The notes below the pieces were generated by a model that made no database searches, was not told the DNA's origin, and saw only the letters and a list, made by a program, of their open reading frames with translations. The translations under genes and the position numbers were made by a program. DNA of 64,000 nt from Paulownia fortunei (taxonomy: Eukaryota > Streptophyta > Magnoliopsida > Lamiales > Paulowniaceae): contig CM033115.1 in the NCBI GenBank assembly GCA_019321725.1, positions 8,380,673 to 8,444,672 on the forward strand. Direction: 5' to 3'. Position 1 is the stretch's first letter. Each line of letters begins with the position of its first letter. Of this stretch, positions 12,648 to 23,546 are shown piece after piece.

Positions 12648-12970
12648 TTACATGTGTTGTTGACTTGAATTAGTATGTTTTGAAAGGAAGAACATAGTTG
12701 ATAATTAGGTAAGTCATTCCTCTAGAATTTCTTATTCATAAGGTGTTTGTTGTATTTCTTCTAAGAACTCCACTATTATCTTTACATTTTGTTATTTATT
12801 TTTCCTTGTTTACCAATCATCATTCGATTTTCTAGATAAAATTGTGACTATTTGAACTACAGTACTTAATGCGATTTTTGATTATAATCCTTGTGGATAT
12901 GATACTCAACTCAGCATTGTATTAAAACTTGACACCGTATACTTGCGGTTTACAAAGTATTTCACAAATA
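12648..12970 (+). repeat. Athila1 5' LTR, final piece
   Basis: Continuation of the Athila LTR after the solo-LTR insertion, matching 23221-23546. It ends ttcacaaata, where the 3' LTR has ttcacaaaca; the canonical CA end is mutated to TA. The primer site follows after six bases. Confidence 0.88.
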
Positions 12971-12976
12971 AGTTTT

Positions 12977-12994
12977 TGGCGTCATTGCCGGAGA
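12977..12994 (+). promoter_or_regulatory. Athila-type primer-binding site (Athila1)
   Basis: tggcgtcattgccggaga differs by a few bases from the canonical Athila primer site TGGCGCCGTTGCCGGGGA, usually assigned to tRNA-Asp. It sits just inside the 5' LTR. The same position at 28420 in Athila2 reads tggcactattgctaggga. Confidence 0.85.
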
Positions 12995-13214
12995 TTGTTT
13001 TATCATAGTTTCATTAATATTGTGATGACTTAGTCTTGATTTTAGTTTAGATTGTTTTTACTTTCTTCATATATTTTGATGTTGTTTTGCCTTATATTGG
13101 ATTATACATATTTGTATGCGTAAGACTAGGAGTCTTGACTTGGGTTATTTTGATCCAGAAATTAAGCGGACTCTTTGAGCTATTAGATCAGCGAAAAGAG
13201 TTGACGATCAAACT

Positions 13215-14860
13215 ATGGCGGATAACATCAACAATGTTAATGTGAACACCAATCTTTCATTGCAACAACCACCACCACAACGAGTTATTCAGGACTATTT
13301 TCAACCAACCATGAACGAAAACTACTCTGGGATAGCTCGACAACCGATCAATGTGAATAATTTTGAACTTAAAGCAACTCTCATTAGCATGGTGCAACAA
13401 AACCAATTTAGAGTAAGTGCGGTGGAGGATCTAAATGTGCACTTAGCTATATTTTTGGAGATTTGTGACACCATCAAAATAAATAGAGTGCCCGATGATG
13501 CCATTAGACTTCGCTTATTTCCATTCTCTCTCCGAGACAAAGTTAGGCTATGGTTACAATCTTTTGCACCATGTAGCATACCGAGTTGGAATGAATTGAC
13601 ACAAAAATTCCTTGCTAAGTACTTTACATCAAGCAAGACACTTCAACTCAAGAGTGAGATAGCTCAATTCCGTCAACAAGATTTTGAGCCACTATATGAA
13701 GCTTGGGAGAGGTTTAAAGATTTTCTAAGAAGGTGTCTTCAACATGGTTATGAGGATTGGCAGCAGGTACAATACTTCTACAATGGTTTGAATGGGCAAA
13801 CTCAAACCATAATAGCTGCTGTTGCAGGTGGGACTTCGATGTCTAAAACTGCAAATGAAGCCCATATTTTGCTGGAGAAGATGGCTACTAATAGCTATCA
13901 ATGGCCTTCCAAGAGGTCTTCCATAAAAAAAGTTGCTGGTGTTCTTAAGGTAGATTCAATTGCACAATTAGCTGCACAAGTTTCTGCTCTTTCTAACCAA
14001 ATTGCAGCTTGGACTTCTAATGGAGTTTCTCAAGGAATGGATTCCATGGCATCCACCAGCACTTCATTTATAGACACCAAAGGTAATGAGCAGGTAAACT
14101 TTGTCAATAATTGTAATTCAATTTCAGGGGAAATCAACTACCTACTCACTACCATCCGGGGTTTAGAAATTATGAGAATTTTTTCTATGCTAATAATCGA
14201 AATATGCTTCAACCCCCGTCGGGTTACAACAATCCACCACATCCAAACTCTCAAGTAGGTTAGAAAAAGGCATTTGTGGAAGATTTGATCAGCACTTTCA
14301 TTGGTGAGACAAGAGCCCGATTGAATAAAGATGAAGCGAAGATAAACAACATTGAGACTCAATTGGGGCACCTAGCTTAAAGTTTAGGAGCTTAAATGAA
14401 ATCAATGGAGTCTCAAATTGGACAGCTTGCTACTGAAATTAATGCTCAAAAACATAAAGGAAACTTTTAAAGTGATACGAAAATGAATCTAAGGGAGTAT
14501 TGCAAAGCTATCCAACTTCGAAGTGGAACCAAAATCAAGGGGCTGGAAATGCAAAGTTCTAAAGTTGATGAGCCAATGGCAAGCACTTCAAGAGAAAGTC
14601 CTATGGAGGAATAACCAAATAAAGAAGAACTGTAATCAAATGAACAAACAGGGGCTGAGAAGCTAAAATCTACTCCTAACTTTGAAACTTTTAAATTTAA
14701 TGTTCCCATTCCTTTTCCACAAAGATTTCAAAAGAAAAAGATTGATTCACAATTTGCAAAATTTTTAGAAATCTTCAAGAAAATTCATATTAATATTCCT
14801 TTTGCAAATGCTCTTGAGCAAATGCCCAACTACGCCAAGTTCATGAAAGATGTGAAGTAA
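13215..14860 (+). pseudogene. gag: Athila1 gag (broken)
   Basis: Gag of an Athila-lineage Ty3/gypsy element. The ATG at 13215 opens MADNINNVN. The core that follows is characteristic: HLAIFLEICDTIK, RLRLFPFSLRDK, WNELTQKFLAKYF, SEIAQFRQQDFEPLYEAWERF. The frame is open for about 310 codons, then shifts near 14130. The C-terminal part continues in fragments: IETQLGHLA with a stop, IGQLATEI, VPIPFPQRF and IPFANALEQMPNYAKFMKDVK near 14700-14855. Pol beyond the protease is missing, so this copy was already non-autonomous in structure. Athila2 gag at 28656 is a diverged sister. Confidence 0.92.
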
Positions 14861-14904
14861 AAAAAAAGGTGATTGGTGGAGATTAAAATCGTGAATCTCA
14901 CAAA

Positions 14905-15204
14905 TTGAAAGATCAAGGGAGTTTTACTATTCCTTGTACCATAGAAGGATCTTTCTTTGATAAAGCATTATGTGATCTTGGAGCAAGTATTAATTTGATG
15001 CCACTTTCTGTTTTCAGGAAATTAGTAATTGGAGAAGTCAAGCCATCCACTATCACCTTGCAATTGGCGGATAGGTCTCTCACTTATCCAAGATGAGTTG
15101 TTGAAGATGTATTAGTAAAAGTGGATAAATTTATATTTCCTGTAGATTTTGTGGTGTTAGATATGGAGGAAGACCAAGAAATTCCTTTAATTCTTCAATC
15201 ATAA
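14905..15204 (+). pseudogene. Athila1 aspartic protease, truncated
   Basis: Retropepsin of the Athila type. GSFTIPCTIEGSFFDKALC leads to the active-site motif DLGASINLMP (D-x-G-A preserved), then ITLQLADRSLTYP with TGA at 15094-15096. Past the stop the same frame continues to [11 protein letters not shown]...PLIL. There it stops matching the family and passes into 3' LTR sequence near 15205. Everything downstream (RT, RNase H, integrase) has been deleted. Confidence 0.85.
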
Positions 15205-15462
15205 GATTGATCCCAAATTCATTTCAAATTAGTTCTTGATCCATTGGAAAGATAAGAGATAAGATGTCATATGTAGTTGATTCAAGTTCCCATGAAAAGA
15301 CAATACATAGAGATACAATTCATTAGAAGATGTCAAAAGCCAATTCATCCTTTAAAGAGGACAAAAATTAGTTGCAAGGGGCTGAAGAGTGTAAGAGTAC
15401 TGAAGTGGAGAAAGGAAAAACAACAGCAACGGACCTTAGGTGCCAAGATAGGGCACCTAGGT
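15205..15462 (+). repeat. Athila1 3' LTR, left piece (5' truncated)
   Basis: Sequence such as ttcttgatccattg and gttgattcaag...catgaaaagac matches the Athila2 LTR at about 27018-27040 and 27192-27240. The first roughly 240 bases of that LTR are missing, so the deletion that removed pol ended inside the LTR. The piece ends at 15462 with taggt, the target duplication of gypsy2; the LTR resumes at 22299. Confidence 0.8.
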
Positions 15463-16362
15463 TGATGATAACGAAGCTACCCACTCACGCATACAAGAGG
15501 GAGAACTCACATGTGGACTTGGAAGGACTCAAGGTCAGCAATTACATGATCCATTAAGCTTACCAAGTGGACCAATCACAAGATTAAGGGCCAAGCGTTT
15601 TAAAGAAGCATTATATGGGTTGATTCAACAAGTTGGTGAAATGCCAAACACATGGGGGCCCAACATGAGTCCAAATCCATTTCAAATAATTCCAAATCAG
15701 ATTGAAGGAAATTTAGTCACCATGATTTCAGTTTTTGAGGAGCCTAATTGAAGATACACATGTTTTCAACTTTGGAAATGTCAATCACTAAGATTTCGGA
15801 AGCCTAATTCAAGACATGCACATTTTCCATGTTTTTTTTGGAAGGCTAAGATTATTGTGTTGAAGATTTCTTGATGAAGATGATATTATAGGCAAGATTT
15901 TGAAGTTTTCTAAATGTAAGGATGAATTATAGGTAGGATTTACTTGATTAGTCTATTGATTAGTTTATTTCCATAGGATAATTAGTTTCCTATTCTTAGT
16001 TCTTTGTTTCCATAAGTTACAATTGTTTAAAACCTATTTAAAGGGGATCAACTTTTATACTCTGGGACATTCAAAATTTATAAAAAAAATTAGAGAGTTT
16101 ATCTTGTTCTTCTTTCATTCTTGAAAGAACTTTTGAACTTATCAAGTTATTCTGGTGGCGTTCAAAACAATTGAACTTATCATCGAAATTCTTGAGTGTT
16201 CTTGAGTTTTTCTTAGTGTGGCGTTCCTTATCCAATTGTAGCCTTGGTTCTTGATTTGCTAGTCATGGGTCAAGGTTCACTGAACTTGTGTCTTAAAGAT
16301 CTTGGGGTTGATTCCATATTTTGGTGTTAGATTTTATCGTATCATTGGCGAGATTCATATCA
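15463..16362 (+). repeat. gypsy2 5' LTR (900 bp)
   Basis: The LTR begins TGATGATAACGAAGC and ends gattcatatca. It is matched end to end by 21396-22293, with differences of roughly 5-7 percent in the first 140 bases by eye. The element is flanked by taggt on both sides (15458-15462, 22294-22298). The primer site follows two bases after the LTR. Confidence 0.95.
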
Positions 16363-16364
16363 GT

Positions 16365-16382
16365 TGGTATCAGAGCCTAGGT
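16365..16382 (+). promoter_or_regulatory. Primer-binding site, initiator-Met type (gypsy2)
   Basis: TGGTATCAGAGCCTAGG begins two bases after the 5' LTR end. It is the standard site for initiator-Met tRNA priming. Confidence 0.93.
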
Positions 16383-16951
16383 TCCAAAGGCAAGTTTGAA
16401 TTATCCCTTTAATTCGCTTATTATTCCTAAATTCCTACTTCATCTTTCTAGTTTCTGATTAAAACAAAAAAAAACAAACAAACAAACAAACAAACAAAAT
16501 CAGAAAATTTCTTGCAAATTCTTCAAAATCAAAAATTCTTGTGGTGTTAACCTAGCTCTCCTTATTCATGGGCCCTTACTTTCACATTGATTGCTTGCAT
16601 CAATTTCTTGAGAATTACTTCTTAAATCTTATGATTTGTCTTGATTGATTCTCATCTTGAAGTGCCACTTGAATCTTGATTGTTCTTGAGTTTGATTAAG
16701 AGTGAAAAGAAGACACAATGAGTGGAAAGAGGCAAGAGTGTTGAGAATATAAGAGGGTAAAAGCTGATTGAGTACCAAACACAAGAGTGAGTGACACTTC
16801 CTTGAGTAAAACACGTGAGGGAGCGCTTGTGAGGTCTTATAACATTGTTTTGTAGATTCTAAACATATCACACAATCAAGTAGAAAACTCAATTAAAGAG
16901 ATATAACAAGCAACCATCCCAAACCTACAACTACAGGCATTATTGGGCGAG
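16383..16951 (+). other. gypsy2 untranslated leader with (CAAA)n repeat
   Basis: Leader between primer site and gag. It contains a simple repeat of caaa units at about 16464-16498. I see no supported coding region; the reverse-strand frame near 16629-16892 has no recognisable domain. Confidence 0.7.
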
Positions 16952-17960
16952 ATGAAGCAGATGATGAGGACTGAATTGGAGCAAATTCATGAGAGGATGG
17001 ACAAGTTAGAAGATGAGTCAACTAAGGGGTAATATCAAAACACTCCATTTCGACAACCACCTAGGCGAATGCAACTGGGGGCATAATGGGGTGATGTTGA
17101 AGATGAAGAAGAGTGGGAAGAGCTTAACGAACCACAAATAAACCGAGGAAGGTTTGGGCGTGGAGACAAAGACATTGGTAGAAGAAGACCTAAGCGAGAT
17201 GATGATTTGAGAAGCATCAAGGTGAAGATTCCACCCTTCCAAGGTAGAAATGACCCTGAGGCCTATCTAGAGTGGGAGAAGAAAATGAAGATGGTCTTTG
17301 AATGCCACAACTACTCCGAGAATAAAAAGGTAAAACTTGCTGCAATTGAATTCATTGACTATGCTATTATTTGGTGGGATTAATTGTTGAAGGAAAGGAG
17401 GAGAAATCATGAACGACTTGTTGAGACTTGGGATGAGATGAAGGTCATCATGTGAAGATGTTTCATTCCAAGCTACTATCATCGGGAGTTGTACAACAAG
17501 TTACAACGTCTAACTCAAGGATCCCAGAGTGTCGATGAGTACTACAAAGAAATGGAGATTGCTATGATCCGAGCAAATGTAGAGAAAGACAAAGAAGCCA
17601 CCATGGCTAGGTTTTTGTATGATTTAAATCGTGAGATAGCAGATGTGGTGGAGATGCAACACTATGTGGAGTTAACGGATATAGTGCACCAAGCTATCAA
17701 AGTTGAGCAGCAATTAAAATAGAGGAACATGGCTAGAAGGGGAATAGAAATGACCTCCTCAATTTTATGAAAAACAGCACCTAAACAGGATGAATGGCCA
17801 TTAATTAAACATAAGCCCGAGTCCTCTAAAGATACCAAACCAACTACAATGCTAAAATAAGGTAACATTGAATACTCCACTTCTAAAAATTGAGATATTA
17901 AGTGCTTCAAGTGGCAAGGCAGGGGACATATAGCTAGTCAATGCCCGAACAAAAAGATCA
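16952..17960 (+). pseudogene. gag: gypsy2 gag (broken)
   Basis: Gag of a Ty3/gypsy element. An N-terminal coiled stretch (EMKQMMRTELEQIHERMDKL) has a likely start at 16952. An acidic segment precedes the core, with KIPPFQGRNDPEAYLEWEKK, HNYSENKKVKLAAIEF, the WW pair followed by a stop near 17382, and QGSQSVDEYYKEMEIAMIRA. The zinc knuckle near 17908-17949 reads CFKW..GHIASQC: the second cysteine of CCHC is tryptophan. Stops lie at 17030, about 17084, 17382, 17451 and 17720. All these parts share one frame, so decay is mainly by point mutation. Confidence 0.88.
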
Positions 17961-17962
17961 TA

Positions 17963-18681
17963 GTGATCAATGCTCAAGGAGAAATTGAGACAGAAGATGA
18001 ACAAAAAGACGAAGTAGATGACATGCCACCTCTTGAAGACGCATATGAAGGGCAGTATGCAGTGGAAGGAGAATCATTAGTGGCGAGGCGAGCTCTTAGT
18101 GCACAAGTTAAGGAAGAAAAAAATAACCAGTGGGAGAACTTATTCCATACTCGGTGTTTTGTACACAGTAAGGTTTGCAGCATTATAATTGATGATGGAA
18201 GTTGCACCAATATTTCTAGCACTGTGTTAGTAGAGAAATTGGCACTACCTACCTTGAAACATCCACGACCATATCGGCTTCAATGGCTAAACAATTGTGG
18301 AGAAATCAAGGTTACAAAATAAGTTTTGGTGGCATTCACCATTGGCAAGTACGAGGATGAGGTGCTTTGTGATATGGTACCTATGCACGCATGTCATATC
18401 CTATTGGGGAGGCCATGGCAGTACGATCGACATGTCACACATGATGGTTACACCAATAGGTACTCTTTTGTCAACAAAAAGCAGCCTATAACACTTGTAC
18501 CATTAAATCCAAAACAAGTTCTCAAAGATCAGCTCAAGATGCAAAAATTAAGTGAAAAGAGAAAAGAAAAAGAGAGAGAGGCCAAAGTTGAGAAAAAAAA
18601 TGAGAGAGTCATAGCCTTGGTGAGTGAAAGAGAGAAAAAATACAACTTCATTGCAAAAAAAATGAGATCAAGAGAGCTTTA
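17963..18681 (+). pseudogene. gypsy2 protease and linker (broken)
   Basis: An acidic linker precedes the retropepsin-like domain. The active-site region is CSIIIDDGSCTN (D-D-G-S) and the C-terminal flap partner is CHILLGRPWQYDRHV. A TAA at about 18320 splits the domain. A lysine/glutamate-rich linker (about 18520-18660) ends in a run of eight A (18655-18662), where the frame changes to that of pol. Family members normally read through this region, so I take the A-run as an indel site; programmed slippage is an untested alternative. Confidence 0.8.
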
Positions 18682-18689
18682 ACTTTACA

Positions 18690-19660
18690 ACAGCCTCTTA
18701 TAGTACTCATGTACAAGGAGGCCCTTTTGTGTACTAATGATCTTGTCGGATCTTTGCCGAGAAACGTTCTTTCCCTTTTGCAGGAATTCGAGGATGTATT
18801 TCCTAAGGAGGTGCCACTAGGCTTACCACCAATTCGAGGAATTGAACATCAAATTAACTTCATACTCGGTGCAACAATTCCAAATCGACCAGCCTATAGA
18901 AGTAATCACGAGGAGATGAAGGAACTTCAACGACAAGTTCATGAACTAATGGAAAAAGGGTATGTTAGAGAGAGCATGAGCCCTTGTGCAGTTCCAGTGC
19001 TACTAGTGCCTAAGAAGGACGGGACATGGAGGATGTGTGTTGATTGTCGAGCCATCAACAACATTACAGTAAAGTATCGACATCCCATTCCTTGATTAGA
19101 TGACATGTTAGATGAATTGCATGGGTCTTGTGTGTTTTCAAAAATTGACCTTAAGAGTGGATACCATTAGATTAGGATGAAAGAGGGTGATGAGTGGAAA
19201 GCTGCATTTAAAACAAAATATGGTTTGTATGAGTGGTTAGTTATGCCTTTTGGATTAACGAATGCACCTAGTACTTTCATGAGGCTCATGAACCATGTTT
19301 TGCATGCTTTTCTTAGTAAATTTATAGTTGTCTATTTGGATGATATCCTAATTTATAGCAAAAACCTAGATGATCATGTTAAACACCTAACACTTGTTTT
19401 AAAGGTCCTAAGGAAAGAAATGTTATTTGCTAATCTTAAGAAATATACCTTTTGCACGGACAAGCTTGTATTTCTTGGTTTTGTTGTAAGTGCTAAAGGG
19501 ATTGAGGTCAATGAGGAAATGGTGAACGCAATTCAAGATTGGCCAATGCTGACTACGATAAATCAGGTAAGAAGCTTCCATGGCTTAGCCAGTTTTTATA
19601 GGCATTTTGTTTGGGATTTCAGTAGCATAGCTGCGCCCCTAATCGAAGTCAACAAGAAGA
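18690..19660 (+). pseudogene. gypsy2 reverse transcriptase (two stops)
   Basis: RT domain in one frame. It has FEDVFPKEVPLGLPPIRGIEH, KKDGTWRMCVDCRAIN, a TGA at about 19096, SKIDLKSGYH with TAG at about 19168, [14 protein letters not shown], the catalytic YLDD at 19333-19344, and [13 protein letters not shown]. Catalytic residues are intact; only the two nonsense codons break the frame. The connection region is [15 protein letters not shown]. Confidence 0.93.
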
Positions 19661-20110
19661 ATGTTCCATTTAAGTGGGGACATGAACAAGAAAAGGCATT
19701 CAAGCTCATCAAAGATAAATTGACTAATGTTCCTTTACTTGTTTTACCTAACTTCACTAAAATGTTCGAAATTGAGTGTGATGCTTCAGGTATAGGTATC
19801 GGTGGTGTACTGATGCAAGAAGAAAGGCCGATTGCATATTTTAGTGAAAAGTTAAGTGGTGCAACCTTAAACTATCCCACTTACGATAAGGAATTATATG
19901 CATTGGTTCGAACTCTGGAGACTTGGCAGCACTATCTATGGCCAAAAGAGTTTGTGATTCATACAGATCATGAGTCTTTGAAGCATCTAAAGGGGCAACA
20001 CAAATTGAGCAGACATCATGCCAAATGGGTAGAGTTCATTGAGACTTTTCCCTATGTAATCAAATACAAACAAGGTAAGGAAAATGCAGTTGCCAATGCA
20101 CTATCACGCA
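19661..20110 (+). pseudogene. gypsy2 RNase H, open and well conserved
   Basis: The RNase H domain follows RT in the same frame without a stop. It has [16 protein letters not shown] (Asp), [16 protein letters not shown] (Glu), [12 protein letters not shown] (Asp) and the closing [15 protein letters not shown]. Order and spacing are those of Ty3/gypsy pol. The domain itself looks intact, but it is downstream of stops in RT. Confidence 0.92.
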
Positions 20111-21381
20111 GGTATGCTTTATTTTCAACCCTTGACTCTAAATTGCTTGGATTTGAATACATTAAAGAGTTATATGCAACGGATTCTGATTTTGGTGACT
20201 TGTTTAAAAACTGCACTAAAGGGGGGTGTGGGAAGTTCTATTTGCATGATGATTTTTTATTTTGAGAGAACAAATTGTGTGTTCTCCATTCATCTTTGTG
20301 TGAATTACTTGTTAGGGAAGCACATAGTGGTGGTTTGATGGGCCACTTTGGGGTAGCTAAGACTTTAGGTGTGTTGCATGAGCATTTCTTTTGGCCGCAC
20401 ATGAAACGTGACGTAGAGAGGATTTGTGCGAAATGCATTAGTTGTAAGTAAGCTAAGTCTAGACAGCAACCACATGGTTTGTACCCACCCCTACCTATCC
20501 CTAGTGCTCCTTAGGTTGATATTTCTATGGATTTTGTTTTTGGCTTACCTAGGACTAAGAGGGGGAGAGATTCAGTTTTTGTGGTTGTTGATAGGTTCTC
20601 TAAGATGGCACATGTTATTGCTTGTCATAAAACTGATGATGCATCTCATGTAGCCGATTTATTTTTTAGGGAGATTGTTAGGTTGCATAGCATGCCAAGG
20701 ACTATTATTTCTGATAGGGATGCAAGGTTCTTGAGTTACTTTTGGAAGATCTTATGGGGAAAGTTGGGAACTAAATTGTTGTTTTCTACTAGTTGTCATC
20801 CCCAAACTGATGGTCAAACCGAAGTAGTGAATAGGACATTGTCTACATTGTTGCGTGCTATCATACAAAAGAACTTGAAAACTTGGGAAGACTATTTACC
20901 ACATGTTGAATTTGCTTATAATCGTTGTATCCACTCTGCAACTAAATTTTCACCATTTGAGATTGTTTATGGTTTTAATCTATTGACTCCTTTGGATTTA
21001 ACCCCTTTACCTTTGAATGAATGTGTTAACTTAGATGGAAAGAAGAAAGTAGAACTTGTCATGCAGATTCATGAAAAGGCAAAGCAACACATAGAGCGTC
21101 AGATGGAACAATATGCTAAACAAACTAATAAGGGACACAAGAAAGTTATCTTCGAACTGGGGGATTGGGTTTAGCTGCATATGAGGAAGGACCATTTTCC
21201 AGAGCACAGGCGATCTAAACTCCTTCAATGGGGTGATGGGCCATTTCAAGTGGTGGAACGCATCAATGACAATACCTATAAACTTGAACTACCAAGTGAG
21301 TATGGTGTTAGCGCTAGCTTTAATGTTTCTGATCTATCTCCTTTCGATGTAGGTGATGAAGATTTGAGGACAAATCCTTTT
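20111..21381 (+). pseudogene. gypsy2 integrase (stops outside the catalytic core)
   Basis: The H2C2 zinc domain has H and H in [12 protein letters not shown] and C-C in CAKCISCK. Stops occur at 20263, about 20450 and 20512, then the core is open from 20527. The triad (residue 1 at 20527) is D2 (MDFVFGLP), D63 (ISDRDARF) and E99 (GQTEVVN), again with 35 residues between the second Asp and Glu. A TAG at 21172 precedes the C-terminal domain ([50 protein letters not shown]). I see no chromodomain. The clade is uncertain: chromovirus-like, possibly Reina or CRM relatives. Confidence 0.9.
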
Positions 21382-21395
21382 CAAGAGGGGGAGAA
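21382..21395 (+). promoter_or_regulatory. Polypurine tract (gypsy2)
   Basis: caagagggggagaa lies directly before the TGATGAAAAAC start of the 3' LTR. It also encodes the end of pol (residues around FQEGEND). Confidence 0.88.
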
Positions 21396-22293
21396 TGATG
21401 AAAAACAAAGCTACACACTCACTCATACAAGAGGGAGAACTCACACGTGGACTTGGAAGGACTCAAGGTCAGCAATTATATGATCTATTAAGCTTACCAA
21501 GTGGACCAATCATAAGATTTAGGGCCAAGCATTTTAAAGAAGCATTATATGGGTTGATTCAATAAGTTGGTGAAATGCCAAACACATGGGGGCCCAACAT
21601 GAGTCCAAATCCATTTCAAATAATTCCAAATCAGATTGAAGGAAATTTAGTTACCATTATTTCGGTTTTTGAGGAGCCTAATTGAAGATACACATGTTTT
21701 CAACTTTGGAAAGGTCAATCACCAAGATTTCGGGAGCCTAATTCAGGACATGCACATTTTCCATGTTTTTTTTGGAAGGCCAAGATTATTGTCTTGAAGA
21801 TTTCTTGATTAAGATATTATAGGCAAGATTTTAATGTTTCCTAAATGTAAGGATGAATTATAGGTAGGATTTACTTGATTAGTCTATTGATTAGTTTGTT
21901 TCCATAGGATAATTAGTTTCTTATTCTTAGTTCTTTGTTTCCATAAGTTACAATTATTTAAAACCAATTTAAAGGGGACCAACTTGTATACTCTGGGACA
22001 TTCAAAATTTATAAAAAAAATTGGAGAGTTTATCTTGTTCTTCTTTCATTCTTGAAAGAACTTTTGAACTTATCAAGTTATTCTTGTGGCGTTCAAAATA
22101 ATTGAACTTATCATCGAGATTCTTGAGTGTTCTTGAGTTTTTCTTGGTATGGCGTTCTGTATCTAATTGTAGCCTTGGTTCTTGATTTGCTAGTCATGGG
22201 TCAAGGTTCACTGAACTTGCGTCTTAAAGATCTTGGGGTTGATTCCATATTTTGGTGTTGGGTTTTGTCGTATCATTGGCAAGGTTCATATCA
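21396..22293 (+). repeat. gypsy2 3' LTR (898 bp)
   Basis: Full-length partner of 15463-16362. It starts TGATGA after the polypurine tract, ends ttcatatca at 22293, and is followed by the taggt duplication. gypsy2 therefore has both LTRs, both primer sites and every pol domain, so decay, not deletion, inactivated it. Confidence 0.95.
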
Positions 22294-22298
22294 TAGGT

Positions 22299-23546
22299 GC
22301 CATCTAAAGCTGCCAAAATAGAATGGAAGGCACCTAGGCACCAAAACAAGGTGCCTAGGTGCTATCTGAAGTGTTGAAATAGAATATATGGCTCCTAGGC
22401 ACCATTCTTCTGCGCCTAGGCGCCAAACAATTTGAAAATTCTGAAAATGTGATCTTTTGACTCGGATTTTGGACAAAGCTATGAAGGACAACTTCTAAAA
22501 GAGACTTTGTGGACTTTTTGGGGGACAACTTACATAGAAAATAGATTTGGTGAAGAGAAAATGGGGCATAAGCCATGAAAAGAGGAGGAATTTTAGGAAT
22601 TTTTTGGAGAAAGAATAATTGAAATAAGTTAAAATGAGAGGGGGGTTCTTAGACTAGGGGGATTCATTTTCTGAAAGAGGAAATAAGGAGAGGCTTGGAG
22701 AGAAGAAATCCATTCTTGAAGAAGAGGAAGCCACTCTTGGAGACAAGGAAAGTTTCAACAATTTCTCTCATTTCACAAATTGGTGAACAATTTTCATGTT
22801 CTTTCTTATTTATTTCTTGAAGTTGTATTCATCCATTATGAACTAAACTTTTCTTTCTAGAGGATGATGTAACCTTATTTGATCATATGTTTTAAATTCT
22901 AATTAATATTAGTTTAAGTTATTCATCTTGTTTGTGTTATCTTGTTTAGTATTGCTTCTTGATTATTTGACCATTAATTGAGATTCTTGATGTATGAAAT
23001 TCGATACTCGAGAGAGGAAAGATTATACATGATCATAAGGATAATACAACCTAGGATCATAGAGTTGAGAAGCTTATGAAACTTTTGAAGTTTTGAAGAA
23101 GAATTCATTGAACTTTTGTAGAGTTTTATTTTTGAGTTTTTATAGAGATATTGAAATTCATGTTAGAACTCATAAACAATTCGGCACTCGAGAGAGGGAA
23201 TTGATGAGCTTAGAATTCTTAACTTACATGTGTTGTTGACTTGAATTAGTATGTTTTTAAAGGAAAAACATAGGTGATATTTAGGTAAGTCATTCCTCTA
23301 GAATTTCTTATTCATAAGGCGTTTGTTGTATTGCTTCTAAGAACTCCACTGTTACCTTTACATTTTGTTATTTATTTTACCTTGTTTACCAATCATCATT
23401 TGATTTTCTAGATAAAATTGGGACTATTTAAACTACGGTACCTAATGCCATTTTTTATTATAATCCTAATGAATACTCAATTCAACTCACTATTGTATTA
23501 AAACTTGACACTGTACACTTGCGGTTTGCAAAGTATTTCACAAACA
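22299..23546 (+). repeat. Athila1 3' LTR, right piece
   Basis: Continuation of the Athila LTR after gypsy2, collinear with the Athila2 LTR to 28413. It carries several palindromic CCTAGG-centred motifs at 22330-22430 and ends ttcacaaaca. The sequence after 23546 is an LTR-K LTR, the host of Athila1. The boundary base is set by alignment to the primer-site side in Athila2. Confidence 0.88.

Noticed and set aside
13322..13636. 104-codon reverse-strand frame, repeated at 28763-29077
   Set aside because: Antisense of Athila gag in two copies; conservation follows from gag.
16464..16498. Short regular repeats considered as a CRISPR-like array
   Set aside because: A simple (CAAA)n repeat in a plant retrotransposon leader, with no spacers.
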